Shown here one piece after another: positions 27,897 to 37,532 of a DNA stretch of 64,000 bases. Source of the DNA: a bacterium (GTDB taxonomy: Bacteria > Bacillota > Bacilli > Lactobacillales > Streptococcaceae); contig CAJNDO010000006.1 of NCBI GenBank assembly GCA_905221545.1, forward strand, positions 86,563 to 150,562. The letters are read 5' to 3'. The notes beneath the pieces are model-generated. The model saw only the letters and a list, made by a program, of their open reading frames with translations. It had not been told where the DNA came from and ran no database searches. A program made the position numbers and the translations under genes. Every line of letters begins with the position of its first letter. Positions within the stretch are counted from its first letter, which is position 1.

Positions 27897-28748
27897 TTAA
27901 TTTTTAGTGAAGGTTACAGTGATTTGTCCAGTCTGAGCTGTTAACTTCGATAAATCAACAGTCTGATTATCTACTGTCAAGGCAACACCTTTTACAACAC
28001 CTAACGTAATGGTTACAGGATTTTTAGTTGAAACGGTTGCTTCTGCACTTTTCTTCTCTGACGATAAGGTTACACCACCATCAAGTTCGCTTTCTGAAAC
28101 GCTAACCCAACTTGTAACATCTGAAACTGCCAATTGCAATTTAACTGTTTCTTTACTTGTCTTATAAGCGATTTCTACATGATTTCCTTCACCTGATACA
28201 CTTATAGCTGATTCTACACTAGAAGAACTGCTAGATGAACTACTACTTGAGGAGTGGGGAACAGAGCTAGTTGAACTTATTGAACTTGTTGATTGAACCA
28301 CACTGTAATTAGAAAGAGAAGGCCCATCTGGTTGAGTTTGAATATAGTTCCAAACATAATAGGTCACAAAAATTAAAATCGATAAGGCAAAAATGATAAA
28401 GTAAAATAAAGGTAAAAAGGATGTTTTTTTCTTATTTTTCTTACTTGAACGTCTGCGCCCTGTCAACTCGTCTTCATCAACATCTACTTCCTCATAAGTA
28501 ATCATACTCCCGGAATCATAAGCATCCAAAACAATTTGGTCATCTAACTCAACAGCCCATGCATATTTTCTCAAGAAAGAGCGTGTGTAAAAAGGACTTG
28601 GAAGTTGATCGAAATCGTCTGCTTCCATTGCTTCCAACATATCTAACTGGATGTCTGTCTTTTTCTGCAATTCATCTAAACTCAATCCCTTATTGATTCT
28701 AGCTAATCGTAAAACCTCACCAATTGTTTTTTTCCTCATACTTGTCAT
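27897..28748 (-). CDS. rodZ: RodZ-like helix-turn-helix membrane protein
   Basis: Bitopic protein of 283 residues: an N-terminal HTH_25 domain (LRLARINKGLSLDELQ), one membrane helix at about 113-130, a Ser-rich linker containing a run of about 12 serines, and a C-terminal DUF4115 beta domain. Links to elongation/peripheral wall synthesis, in line with mreCD and pgsA downstream. Confidence 0.92.
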   Translation of the reverse strand: MTSMRKKTIGEVLRLARINKGLSLDELQKKTDIQLDMLEAMEADDFDQLPSPFYTRSFLRKYAWAVELDDQIVLDAYDSGSMITYEEVDVDEDELTGRRRSSKKNKKKTSFLPLFYFIIFALSILIFVTYYVWNYIQTQPDGPSLSNYSVVQSTSSISSTSSVPHSSSSSSSSSSSSVESAISVSGEGNHVEIAYKTSKETVKLQLAVSDVTSWVSVSESELDGGVTLSSEKKSAEATVSTKNPVTITLGVVKGVALTVDNQTVDLSKLTAQTGQITVTFTKN

Positions 28749-28780
28749 CCCTTCTTTCTAGTGTCTATTATGATAGGTTA

Positions 28781-30064
28781 CTACGATGGGAATATTGTAA
28801 AATCAACTATATCCCCTTCATCTATTAAGTGATGTCCTGCTTCAAGGACATCCTCTAAAGTAATTTCCTGTAAAATCTTTGGCAAATCAAAAATTGTCTC
28901 ACCATGTTCAAAAGCATCATATTGTGTTGCAATAAATTCAAGAGAGTTCATGCTACTGAAAAATTCTCCAAACATCTCTCTTTTTATAATATCTAAATGA
29001 TCCTCTGTAATATCTAAATCCTTTGTGAAATTACGAATAGCCTTCCTAAACTGATGAGATAAAGCAACTGGCTCTTTTGTATCCATTGTCAACATAACAA
29101 AATGAAAGCGACTTGTTACTTCAACTTCTAGAGATAAGGAAGTGTCAATTTTACCTGATTCATATAATTTTTGAAAACGATCCGAAGTCCAACCAAACAT
29201 CATTGCAAATAATAATTTTAATAAAATATGATATCGATAGCAATTTTCCTCAGCAACTTTTCGCTTACCTCTAATCCCAATCGCTAGTTTAGGAGAAGAT
29301 ACTTCCATTCTCACACTGTCTGTTTGCTTTACAGCCTGTAAAACAAACTTTTCTCTTGCTACATCCTGAACATCTAAATCTTTCAGTTCTTTGCTTTCAA
29401 AATAGTCCTGTACTCGCTCCACATCAAAATTACCAACTAAAAACAGAGACATATTTACAGGTTTGTAAAACCTTGTAAAATTTTCTTGCAAATTAGTTAG
29501 ATTTATTTGGGAAATCGATTTCTCACTTCCAACTATATCAGTTGCTAAAGGTGTACCTGGATACAAATTCGCTAAAGTTGAAAAGAATAAACACGAATCT
29601 GGATCATCTTGATACATTTCTCGTTCTTGCTGGATAATATCCTGCTCTCTTAAAATGGAATCTTCAGTAAAATGTGCCGATGTTACCAATTCATCAAGTA
29701 AATCTAAATTCTCTAAGAGATAATCCGTCGATGAAAAAAGATAGTTTGTTTTTGTAAAGCTTGTAAAGGCATTGCTATCTGCACCTAGACTCGTAAAAGC
29801 AGACATTAAATCACTAGAATCTTCTCTCTCAAATAATTTATGTTCAAGAAAATGAGCAATTCCCGCAGGATATTGTTTTACATCTCCGTCAACTTCTGTG
29901 ACAAGCGTATCTACCGAACCAAACTGGACAGTTACACTCCCGTAAACCTCTTTAAATTCCTTTTTAGGTAGAAGAGCTACTGTCAATCCGTTTGCCAAAC
30001 GAGTTCGATAAACCATTTCTTTTACAGCTGGATAGTATTTTTCTTCAAAAACAACCTTTGTCAT
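28781..30064 (-). CDS. yfmH: M16 metallopeptidase-family protein YfmH (active-site member)
   Basis: Peptidase-like protein of 427 residues. It has the inverted zinc motif HxxEH in AHFLEHKLF, so it is the catalytic-type member of the pair. Current annotation of such pairs names them EF-P 5-aminopentanol modification-associated YfmF/YfmH, and B. subtilis calls them YmfF/YmfH. Overlaps yfmF by four bases, so the two probably form a heterodimer. Confidence 0.85.
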   Translation of the reverse strand: MTKVVFEEKYYPAVKEMVYRTRLANGLTVALLPKKEFKEVYGSVTVQFGSVDTLVTEVDGDVKQYPAGIAHFLEHKLFEREDSSDLMSAFTSLGADSNAFTSFTKTNYLFSSTDYLLENLDLLDELVTSAHFTEDSILREQDIIQQEREMYQDDPDSCLFFSTLANLYPGTPLATDIVGSEKSISQINLTNLQENFTRFYKPVNMSLFLVGNFDVERVQDYFESKELKDLDVQDVAREKFVLQAVKQTDSVRMEVSSPKLAIGIRGKRKVAEENCYRYHILLKLLFAMMFGWTSDRFQKLYESGKIDTSLSLEVEVTSRFHFVMLTMDTKEPVALSHQFRKAIRNFTKDLDITEDHLDIIKREMFGEFFSSMNSLEFIATQYDAFEHGETIFDLPKILQEITLEDVLEAGHHLIDEGDIVDFTIFPS

Positions 30065-31311
30065 TCTATTCCTTCCATAAAGTAAATTGCTTGTAGCTTC
30101 ACATTATTAGCTGCTCTACAAATAGCATCTTTGTCAATTTGTTCAAGCTTTTCAATCCAACTTTTAAAGTCTGCTGAAGATTTTCCAAGTAAGGCATTTT
30201 GATAAGCACGTTCAATCAATGAAGATTGATTATCTTGAGAAAGTAACAAAGACCGATGAATCATTTCCTTGGTCTGCTCTAACTCAAGATCTGTAAAATG
30301 ACCTTTTTTTAAATCAAGCAATTGATTATTCATCATTTTTCGAGCCTGATTCCGATTTTCTCGATCAATGCCAGCATACATCCTTAAAAATCCACTAAAT
30401 AAATCAAGCTGACTTGAAATGGTATAAGCTAATCCAGCATTTTCACGGACATTTGTAAAGAGCTTAGAATGAGCAAATCCACCCAGTAAACCATTCATTA
30501 CAATCATGGGTAAATGTTGCTCATCACCATATTCAGCAGAGCAATGATAGCCCAACTCTAAAATAGACTGTCCCACATTTTTCCGAACCATACCTTCCTG
30601 AAGGATATTGGAATAAGGTTGACAATACTGAACCTTAATATCACCTTCTCGACCTTTAAAGCCAAATGATTCTAATACATTTTGAATTTCAACCTCATTA
30701 AAATCACCTAGGAAAAAGAAATCTATTCGATCATTGGCCAAAAATTCTTGGAAACAAGAATAAGAACTTTGTGGAGTTTCAACTAAAATACGATTTCGTA
30801 AATCACTATATTCCAATTGGAGACGTTCATCATGAAAAAATAATTTGTCTAATTCTTTATGTGAAAAATAAAAAGAATCATCCATATCAGCTGCTAAACT
30901 TGCTAGCAATTGCTTTTTCTCAATTTCAAATAAGGCTGGATCAAATCCATTATCAACTATTACGGGTGAAAAAAGAGTTTCTTTTACTAGCTCCAAAACC
31001 TGAGCAGTTAGCACATTTTTCCTACTTAAAAACTCATCACGAACATAAGTAAATGTCAATTCTACAATGTGACTTTGCCCTCTTCTGAAACAATTGGTTG
31101 ACATATCTGTACCATATAGACTAGCCAAGTGTCTTCTCAAAGTTTGAGAAGTAGGGTACATCAGATTAGCAGTCTCTAGCATACTCGCACTCAACATGCG
31201 ACCTGCAATCGTATCAAGAGATAATAGAGCTGTAAAACGCACGGTAATTTTGTTCGTTTTAAACTTCTTTGATTGGATAAAATGTGTTGAAATTCCATGC
31301 ACTAACTCCAT
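30061..31311 (-). CDS. yfmF: M16 peptidase-like protein YfmF (no zinc motif)
   Basis: A 416-residue M16-fold protein. The region where HxxEH would sit reads differently (RRHLASLYGTDMS), so it is probably the non-catalytic partner of YfmH. First gene of a minus-strand run through pcsB, with a GGAGG RBS and an extended -10 (31339-31347). The YfmF/YfmH names follow memory of current annotation. Confidence 0.83.
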   Translation of the reverse strand: MELVHGISTHFIQSKKFKTNKITVRFTALLSLDTIAGRMLSASMLETANLMYPTSQTLRRHLASLYGTDMSTNCFRRGQSHIVELTFTYVRDEFLSRKNVLTAQVLELVKETLFSPVIVDNGFDPALFEIEKKQLLASLAADMDDSFYFSHKELDKLFFHDERLQLEYSDLRNRILVETPQSSYSCFQEFLANDRIDFFFLGDFNEVEIQNVLESFGFKGREGDIKVQYCQPYSNILQEGMVRKNVGQSILELGYHCSAEYGDEQHLPMIVMNGLLGGFAHSKLFTNVRENAGLAYTISSQLDLFSGFLRMYAGIDRENRNQARKMMNNQLLDLKKGHFTDLELEQTKEMIHRSLLLSQDNQSSLIERAYQNALLGKSSADFKSWIEKLEQIDKDAICRAANNVKLQAIYFMEGIE

Positions 31312-31338
31312 GATTTACCTCCTTATATACAGACTTCT

Positions 31339-31347
31339 ATTATATCA
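31339..31347 (-). promoter_or_regulatory. promoter of the yfmF-to-mreD gene run
   Basis: TGATATAAT (extended -10) on the minus strand, about 28 bases before the yfmF start. Confidence 0.65.
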
Positions 31348-31440
31348 CGAATACCTGAAATTTTCTTGTTCCCTATAACACTTTTGAAATAAAAATCGCT
31401 TACATTTCTCCCTGTTTCTATCACCATTTTTAGGAAAATA

Positions 31441-31449
31441 TGGTATAAT
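31441..31449 (+). promoter_or_regulatory. yaaA-recF promoter
   Basis: TGGTATAAT, an extended -10, 20 bases before the yaaA ATG, with GAGGTG as RBS. Divergent from yfmF. Confidence 0.7.
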
Positions 31450-31469
31450 ACCAAAGATTGAGGTGAATT

Positions 31470-31838
31470 ATGAAATACAAATTATTTGAAGAATTTATTA
31501 CCCTCCAAGCACTGCTCAAAGAACTTGGAATTACACATAGCGGAGGAGCTATCAAATCCTTTCTCTCTGAACATTTTGTTTACTTTAATGGGGAGTTAGA
31601 AAGTCGTCGTGGTAAAAAACTTCGTATTGGTGATAAAATTGACATCCCTGACATGAATATTGACATCTTGTTGACACAACCTACTTCTGAAGAACAAGAT
31701 GAATACCAAGCTGATAAAGTTGAAAAAGAACGAATTGCTAAACTTGTAAAGGAGATGAATAAGGGAGTTAAAAAAGACAAATCGAAACCTACTTCAGCAC
31801 CTAAAAACAAACAAGCTCCGCGATTCCCTGGTAGATAA
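31470..31838 (+). CDS. yaaA: S4-domain protein YaaA
   Basis: Small RNA-binding-type protein of 122 residues with an S4 domain in the first ~70 residues ([20 protein letters not shown] ... [10 protein letters not shown]) and a Lys/Pro-rich tail. Conserved partner of recF in Firmicutes, with the recF ATG three bases after its stop. In many species it lies next to dnaN; here it is about 17 kb left of dnaA. Confidence 0.9.
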   Translation: MKYKLFEEFITLQALLKELGITHSGGAIKSFLSEHFVYFNGELESRRGKKLRIGDKIDIPDMNIDILLTQPTSEEQDEYQADKVEKERIAKLVKEMNKGVKKDKSKPTSAPKNKQAPRFPGR

Positions 31839-31840
31839 TC

Positions 31841-32938
31841 ATGTGGCTACAAAACCTATCTCTCAAGACTTTTCGTAACTACAAAGAGACGAAAATAGAC
31901 TTTAATCCTAAATTGAATATATTTTTGGGACGTAATGCACAAGGAAAAACAAACATGTTAGAGGCTATCTATTTTTTAGCCTTAACGCGTAGTCATAGAA
32001 CTCGAACAGATAAAAATCTCATTCATTTTGATAAGGAACAACTTCATCTTTCAGGTCTCGTTCAGAAAAAAACTGGATCCATTCCCCTAGAAATCGAACT
32101 AACACAAAAAGGCCGTGTGACAAAAGTTAATCATTTAAAACAGGCACGCCTTTCAGATTATGTGGGACACATGAATGTTGTCTTATTTGCTCCTGAAGAT
32201 TTACAACTAATTAAAGGAGCACCTTCGGTTCGACGGAAATTCATTGATATGGAACTTGGACAAATTAAGCCAATCTATTTATCAGATTTAACCAATTATA
32301 ATCACATCCTAAAACAAAGAAACACTTATCTAAAATCAGCTCAAAAAATAGATGAAACCTTCCTTTCAGTGTTGGATGATCAGCTAGTTGATTATGGATG
32401 TCGTGTAATGAATCACCGCTTAGATTTCATAAAAAAACTAAAATCATTTGCGCGTAAGAAACATTTTGAACTCTCTAATCAGATTGAAGAGTTGTCAATA
32501 TCCTATCAATCTTCTGTCAAGATAACTGACAAAGAAGACTTATCCGAATCTTTCAAAATTGCTTTAGAAAAAAGTAGATCCAGAGATTTATTTAAAAAGA
32601 ATACTGGCGTCGGTCCTCATCGAGATGATATTTCTTTTTATATAAATGGGATGGATGCTAGTTTTGGAAGTCAAGGCCAACATCGTAGTCTCGTCCTGTC
32701 TATAAAATTAGCAGAAATCGAGTTAATGGAAAGTATTACTACAGAATCTCCAATATTATTGCTTGACGATGTTATGAGTGAACTTGACAATACTAGACAG
32801 TTAAAATTATTAGAAACGATTTCTCAGTCAATCCAAACCTTTATCACAACAACAAGCTTAGACCATCTTCAAAATCTACCAGAAAACCTAAGTATCTTCA
32901 CTATTCAGGGTGGTAAAGTTACTGTAAACGAATATTGA
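31841..32938 (+). CDS. recF: DNA replication and repair protein RecF
   Basis: SMC-like ATPase that loads RecA at gaps, 365 residues. Walker A is GRNAQGKTN, and the C-terminal signature GSQGQHRSL and Walker [13 protein letters not shown] are intact. Co-transcribed with yaaA and ends at a terminator convergent with guaB. Confidence 0.96.
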   Translation: MWLQNLSLKTFRNYKETKIDFNPKLNIFLGRNAQGKTNMLEAIYFLALTRSHRTRTDKNLIHFDKEQLHLSGLVQKKTGSIPLEIELTQKGRVTKVNHLKQARLSDYVGHMNVVLFAPEDLQLIKGAPSVRRKFIDMELGQIKPIYLSDLTNYNHILKQRNTYLKSAQKIDETFLSVLDDQLVDYGCRVMNHRLDFIKKLKSFARKKHFELSNQIEELSISYQSSVKITDKEDLSESFKIALEKSRSRDLFKKNTGVGPHRDDISFYINGMDASFGSQGQHRSLVLSIKLAEIELMESITTESPILLLDDVMSELDNTRQLKLLETISQSIQTFITTTSLDHLQNLPENLSIFTIQGGKVTVNEY

Positions 32939-32950
32939 CAACATTGTAAA

Positions 32951-32981
32951 AGAACTCCTGTTTTCACGGGAGTTCTCTTTA
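32951..32981. terminator. terminator between convergent recF and guaB
   Basis: AGAACTCC / GGAGTTCT hairpin with a 10-base loop, CTTTATTTCTTTT on the plus side and an A/T-rich minus side. Confidence 0.82.
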
Positions 32982-32987
32982 TTTCTT

Positions 32988-34544
<1,557 letters not shown>

Positions 34545-34561
34545 TCAAATGTTACAGGGGT

Positions 34562-34603
34562 AAATAAAAAACTATCTTTTCTTTGAGATAGAAATGATAG
34601 TTT
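34562..34603 (-). terminator. trpS terminator
   Basis: AAACTATC / GATAGTTT long-loop hairpin followed by TTTTTTAT on the minus strand. The loop contains a second GATAG/CTATC pair. Confidence 0.75.
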
Positions 34604-34617
34604 CTTGTAAAATAAAC

Positions 34618-35643
34618 TTAGTTAAAGTAATGAAGTCCCATTGCTCCTTTAACCTCAGATAGGGTTTGACCTGCAACTTCACGCGCTCTTTCACTACCTT
34701 TTTGAAGCATATTATAAACTTCTCCCATATCCTTAGCAAATTCGATACGGCGCTCACGAATAGGACCCAGTTCACGTTCTAATATTTCAAGTAGATAACG
34801 CTTGGTCTTCACATCACCAAGACCACCTCGTTGATAATGTTCTTTCATTTCAGCAATTTCTTGAGCATCTTCTGGACGACCAAAAACATCTAGATAATGG
34901 AAAACCATATTTCCTTCAATTTTACCTGGATCCTCAACTCGGATATGATCTGGATCTGTATACATACTCATTACTTTTTTACGCAAAGTATCCGCATCAT
35001 CAGCTAAATAAATACCGTTATTGAGTGATTTAGACATTTTAGCATTTCCATCTAAACCAGGCAAACGCCCTGCTCTCTCATTTTCTGGATAAATACCTTC
35101 AGGTTCTACCAAGACATCACAGTTATATGCATTGTTAAAAGAACGAACAATCTCGCGAGTTTGCTCAATCATTGGTTTCTGATCTGTCCCAACTGGAACA
35201 TAATTGGCCTTGAAAGCTGTGATGTCAGCTGCTTGAGCGATCGGATAGACCAAGAATCCTGTAGGAATACTTTCCCCAAATCCTTTTTGAGCAATCTCTG
35301 TCTTGACAGTTGGATTGCGCTCCAAACGTGCTAATGAAACTAGATTCATATAGTACATAGACAACTCAGCTAATTCTGGAATTTGACTTTGAATAAAGAT
35401 TGTCGATTTACTGGGATCCAATCCAACTGCAAGGTAATCCAAAGCCACATTTCCGATAGACTCTACAATTGTTTGAGGGTCTTTAGCATGATCTGTCAAA
35501 GCTTGTTGGTCAGCCAAGAACACAAACATATCATACTTACCCTCTTCCTGTAATAATACTCGGTTTTTGAGACTTCCAACATAATGTCCAATATGTAATT
35601 TTCCTGTTGGACGGTCTCCTGTTAAAATAATGGGTTTAGTCAT
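34618..35643 (-). CDS. trpS: tryptophanyl-tRNA synthetase
   Basis: Class I aminoacyl-tRNA synthetase charging tRNA-Trp, 341 residues. The HIGH motif is LHIGHYVG and the KMSKS motif is AKMSKSLNN. Extended -10 (TGCTATAAT) upstream. No T-box stem or terminator was recognised between promoter and start, so no T-box is claimed. Confidence 0.97.
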   Translation of the reverse strand: MTKPIILTGDRPTGKLHIGHYVGSLKNRVLLQEEGKYDMFVFLADQQALTDHAKDPQTIVESIGNVALDYLAVGLDPSKSTIFIQSQIPELAELSMYYMNLVSLARLERNPTVKTEIAQKGFGESIPTGFLVYPIAQAADITAFKANYVPVGTDQKPMIEQTREIVRSFNNAYNCDVLVEPEGIYPENERAGRLPGLDGNAKMSKSLNNGIYLADDADTLRKKVMSMYTDPDHIRVEDPGKIEGNMVFHYLDVFGRPEDAQEIAEMKEHYQRGGLGDVKTKRYLLEILERELGPIRERRIEFAKDMGEVYNMLQKGSERAREVAGQTLSEVKGAMGLHYFN

Positions 35644-35671
35644 TTTATTCTCCTTCGATATAGTCCCTTCA

Positions 35672-35680
35672 ATTATAGCA
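35672..35680 (-). promoter_or_regulatory. trpS extended -10
   Basis: TGCTATAAT on the minus strand, about 30 bases before the ATG. No good -35. Confidence 0.55.
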
Positions 35681-35736
35681 TTTTTTTAATGAAATAACCG
35701 TAATTTATCAAAATAAATCAGTCTTGCTATTTATGT

Positions 35737-35775
35737 TTTTGTGTAAAGGAAATTGTAAATATAATTTACACAAAA
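35737..35775. repeat. perfect inverted repeat between trpS and the ABC-F gene
   Basis: TTTTGTGTAAA (35737-35747) and TTTACACAAAA (35765-35775), an 11-base perfect inverted repeat with a 17-base spacer, upstream of both divergent promoters. Could be an operator or a hairpin; no regulator recognised. Confidence 0.6.
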
Positions 35776-35790
35776 TTGACAGATAAAAAT

Positions 35791-35819
35791 TTGAATATTT
35801 CCGTATTTTCTAGTAGAAT
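35791..35819 (+). promoter_or_regulatory. promoter of the ABC-F gene
   Basis: TTGAAT (35791-35796) and TAGAAT (35814-35819) with 17-base spacing. Confidence 0.65.
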
Positions 35820-35848
35820 AGAGGTATTACACATATAGGAGAAAAACA

Positions 35849-37471
35849 TTGCTTACAGTATCTGATGTTTCACTACGTTTTAGTGATCGCAAACTTTTTG
35901 ATGATGTCAATATCAAATTTACAGAAGGAAATACCTATGGATTAATCGGTGCTAATGGTGCCGGAAAATCAACCTTTTTAAAAATTTTAGCTGGAGATAT
36001 CGAACCTACTACTGGTCACATCTCTCTTGGTCCAGATGAACGTCTCTCTGTTCTTCGTCAAAATCACTTTGACTATGAAGATGAACGTGCCATTGATGTC
36101 GTTATCATGGGAAATGAAAAACTTTATAGCATCATGAAGGAAAAAGATGCTATCTACATGAAGGAAGATTTCTCAGATGAGGATGGAGTGCGTGCTGCCG
36201 AACTCGAAGGAGAGTTTGCCGAGCTTGGAGGCTGGGAAGCAGAAAGTGAAGCCTCTCAACTACTTCAAAACCTAAATATTCCAGAAGAATTACACTATCA
36301 AAATATGAGCGAATTGGCCAATGGTGAGAAAGTAAAGGTTCTCCTCGCCAAAGCACTTTTTGGTAAACCAGATGTTCTTCTATTGGACGAGCCGACCAAC
36401 GGTTTGGACATCCAATCAATTACATGGTTAGAAGATTTCTTGATTGACTTTGATAACACAGTTATCGTAGTATCCCATGACCGTCACTTCTTAAACAAAG
36501 TATGTACTCACATGGCCGACCTTGACTTTGGAAAAATCAAACTCTATGTCGGAAACTATGACTTCTGGAAGGAATCTTCTGAACTCGCTGCTAAATTGCT
36601 AGCAGACCGTAATGCCAAAGCAGAAGAAAAAATTAAACAATTGCAAGAGTTCGTTGCTCGTTTCTCTGCTAATGCTTCTAAATCAAGACAAGCAACATCA
36701 CGTAAGAAAATGCTTGATAAGATTGAACTTGAAGAAATTGTACCATCTAGTCGTAAATATCCATTTATCAACTTTAAAGCGGAACGTGAGATTGGTAATG
36801 ATCTCTTGACAGTAGAAAATCTAACTGTAAAGATTGATGGTGAGACTATTTTAGATAATATCAGCTTTATCTTGCGTCCAGGTGATAAGACCGCTCTTAT
36901 TGGACAAAATGATATCCAAACGACTGCATTAATTCGTGCAATCATGGGAGATATTGACTATGAAGGAACTGTCAAGTGGGGAGTTACAACTAGTCAATCT
37001 TACCTGCCAAAAGATAACTCAGCTGATTTCGCAGGTGGAGAATCAATTCTTGACTGGTTGCGTCAATTTGCAAGTAAAGAAGAAGATGACAATACTTTCC
37101 TACGCGGTTTCCTCGGCCGTATGCTCTTCTCTGGAGATGAAGTTAACAAACCTGTAAACGTCTTGTCAGGGGGAGAAAAAGTTCGTGTCATGCTTTCAAA
37201 ACTAATGCTCTTGAAGTCAAATGTGCTTGTACTTGATGACCCAACCAATCACTTGGACTTGGAATCTATCTCAAGCTTGAATGATGGATTGAAAAACTTT
37301 AAAGAATCAATCATCTTTGCCAGTCATGACCACGAGTTTATTCAAACTTTGGCTAACCATATCATTGTCTTGTCTAAAAATGGCGTTATCGATCGTATCG
37401 ATGAAACCTATGATGAATTCCTAGAAAATGAAGAAGTACAAGCAAAAGTTAAAGAACTTTGGAAAGACTAA
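35849..37471 (+). CDS. ABC-F family ATPase, YkpA/YbiT-like
   Basis: Soluble duplicated ABC ATPase of 540 residues, of the ribosome-associated ABC-F type, without membrane helices. The start is a TTG eight bases after AGGAG. NBD1 has a normal Walker A (GANGAGKST) and Walker B (LLLDEPTNGLD) but a changed signature (LANGEKVKV). NBD2 has a good signature (LSGGEKVRV) and Walker B (LVLDDPTNHLD) but a degenerate Walker A (GQNDIQTTA). The interdomain linker is Lys/Arg/Glu rich. Symbol left open because YkpA, YbiT and EttA cannot be separated by eye. Confidence 0.9.
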   Translation: MLTVSDVSLRFSDRKLFDDVNIKFTEGNTYGLIGANGAGKSTFLKILAGDIEPTTGHISLGPDERLSVLRQNHFDYEDERAIDVVIMGNEKLYSIMKEKDAIYMKEDFSDEDGVRAAELEGEFAELGGWEAESEASQLLQNLNIPEELHYQNMSELANGEKVKVLLAKALFGKPDVLLLDEPTNGLDIQSITWLEDFLIDFDNTVIVVSHDRHFLNKVCTHMADLDFGKIKLYVGNYDFWKESSELAAKLLADRNAKAEEKIKQLQEFVARFSANASKSRQATSRKKMLDKIELEEIVPSSRKYPFINFKAEREIGNDLLTVENLTVKIDGETILDNISFILRPGDKTALIGQNDIQTTALIRAIMGDIDYEGTVKWGVTTSQSYLPKDNSADFAGGESILDWLRQFASKEEDDNTFLRGFLGRMLFSGDEVNKPVNVLSGGEKVRVMLSKLMLLKSNVLVLDDPTNHLDLESISSLNDGLKNFKESIIFASHDHEFIQTLANHIIVLSKNGVIDRIDETYDEFLENEEVQAKVKELWKD

Positions 37472-37481
37472 ATAAAACTTC

Positions 37482-37516
37482 AAAACTCAGTTGGGTTAAC
37501 CAGCTGAGTTTTCTAA
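37482..37516 (+). terminator. terminator after the ABC-F gene
   Basis: AAAACTCAG-t-TGG / CCA-g-CTGAGTTTT hairpin followed by TCT, 10 bases after the stop. Confidence 0.8.
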
Positions 37517-37532
37517 CATTTTATGAGGTAAC

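Noticed and set aside
29032-29039. A second perfect TACGAATA (plus strand) as a cin box
   Set aside because: It lies inside yfmH on the antisense strand with no downstream gene or Shine-Dalgarno sequence. A few chance 8-mers are expected in 64 kb of AT-rich DNA.
35644-35700. T-box riboswitch before trpS
   Set aside because: The gap from the -10 to the start is about 30 bases, too short for a T-box, and no T-box sequence is visible.
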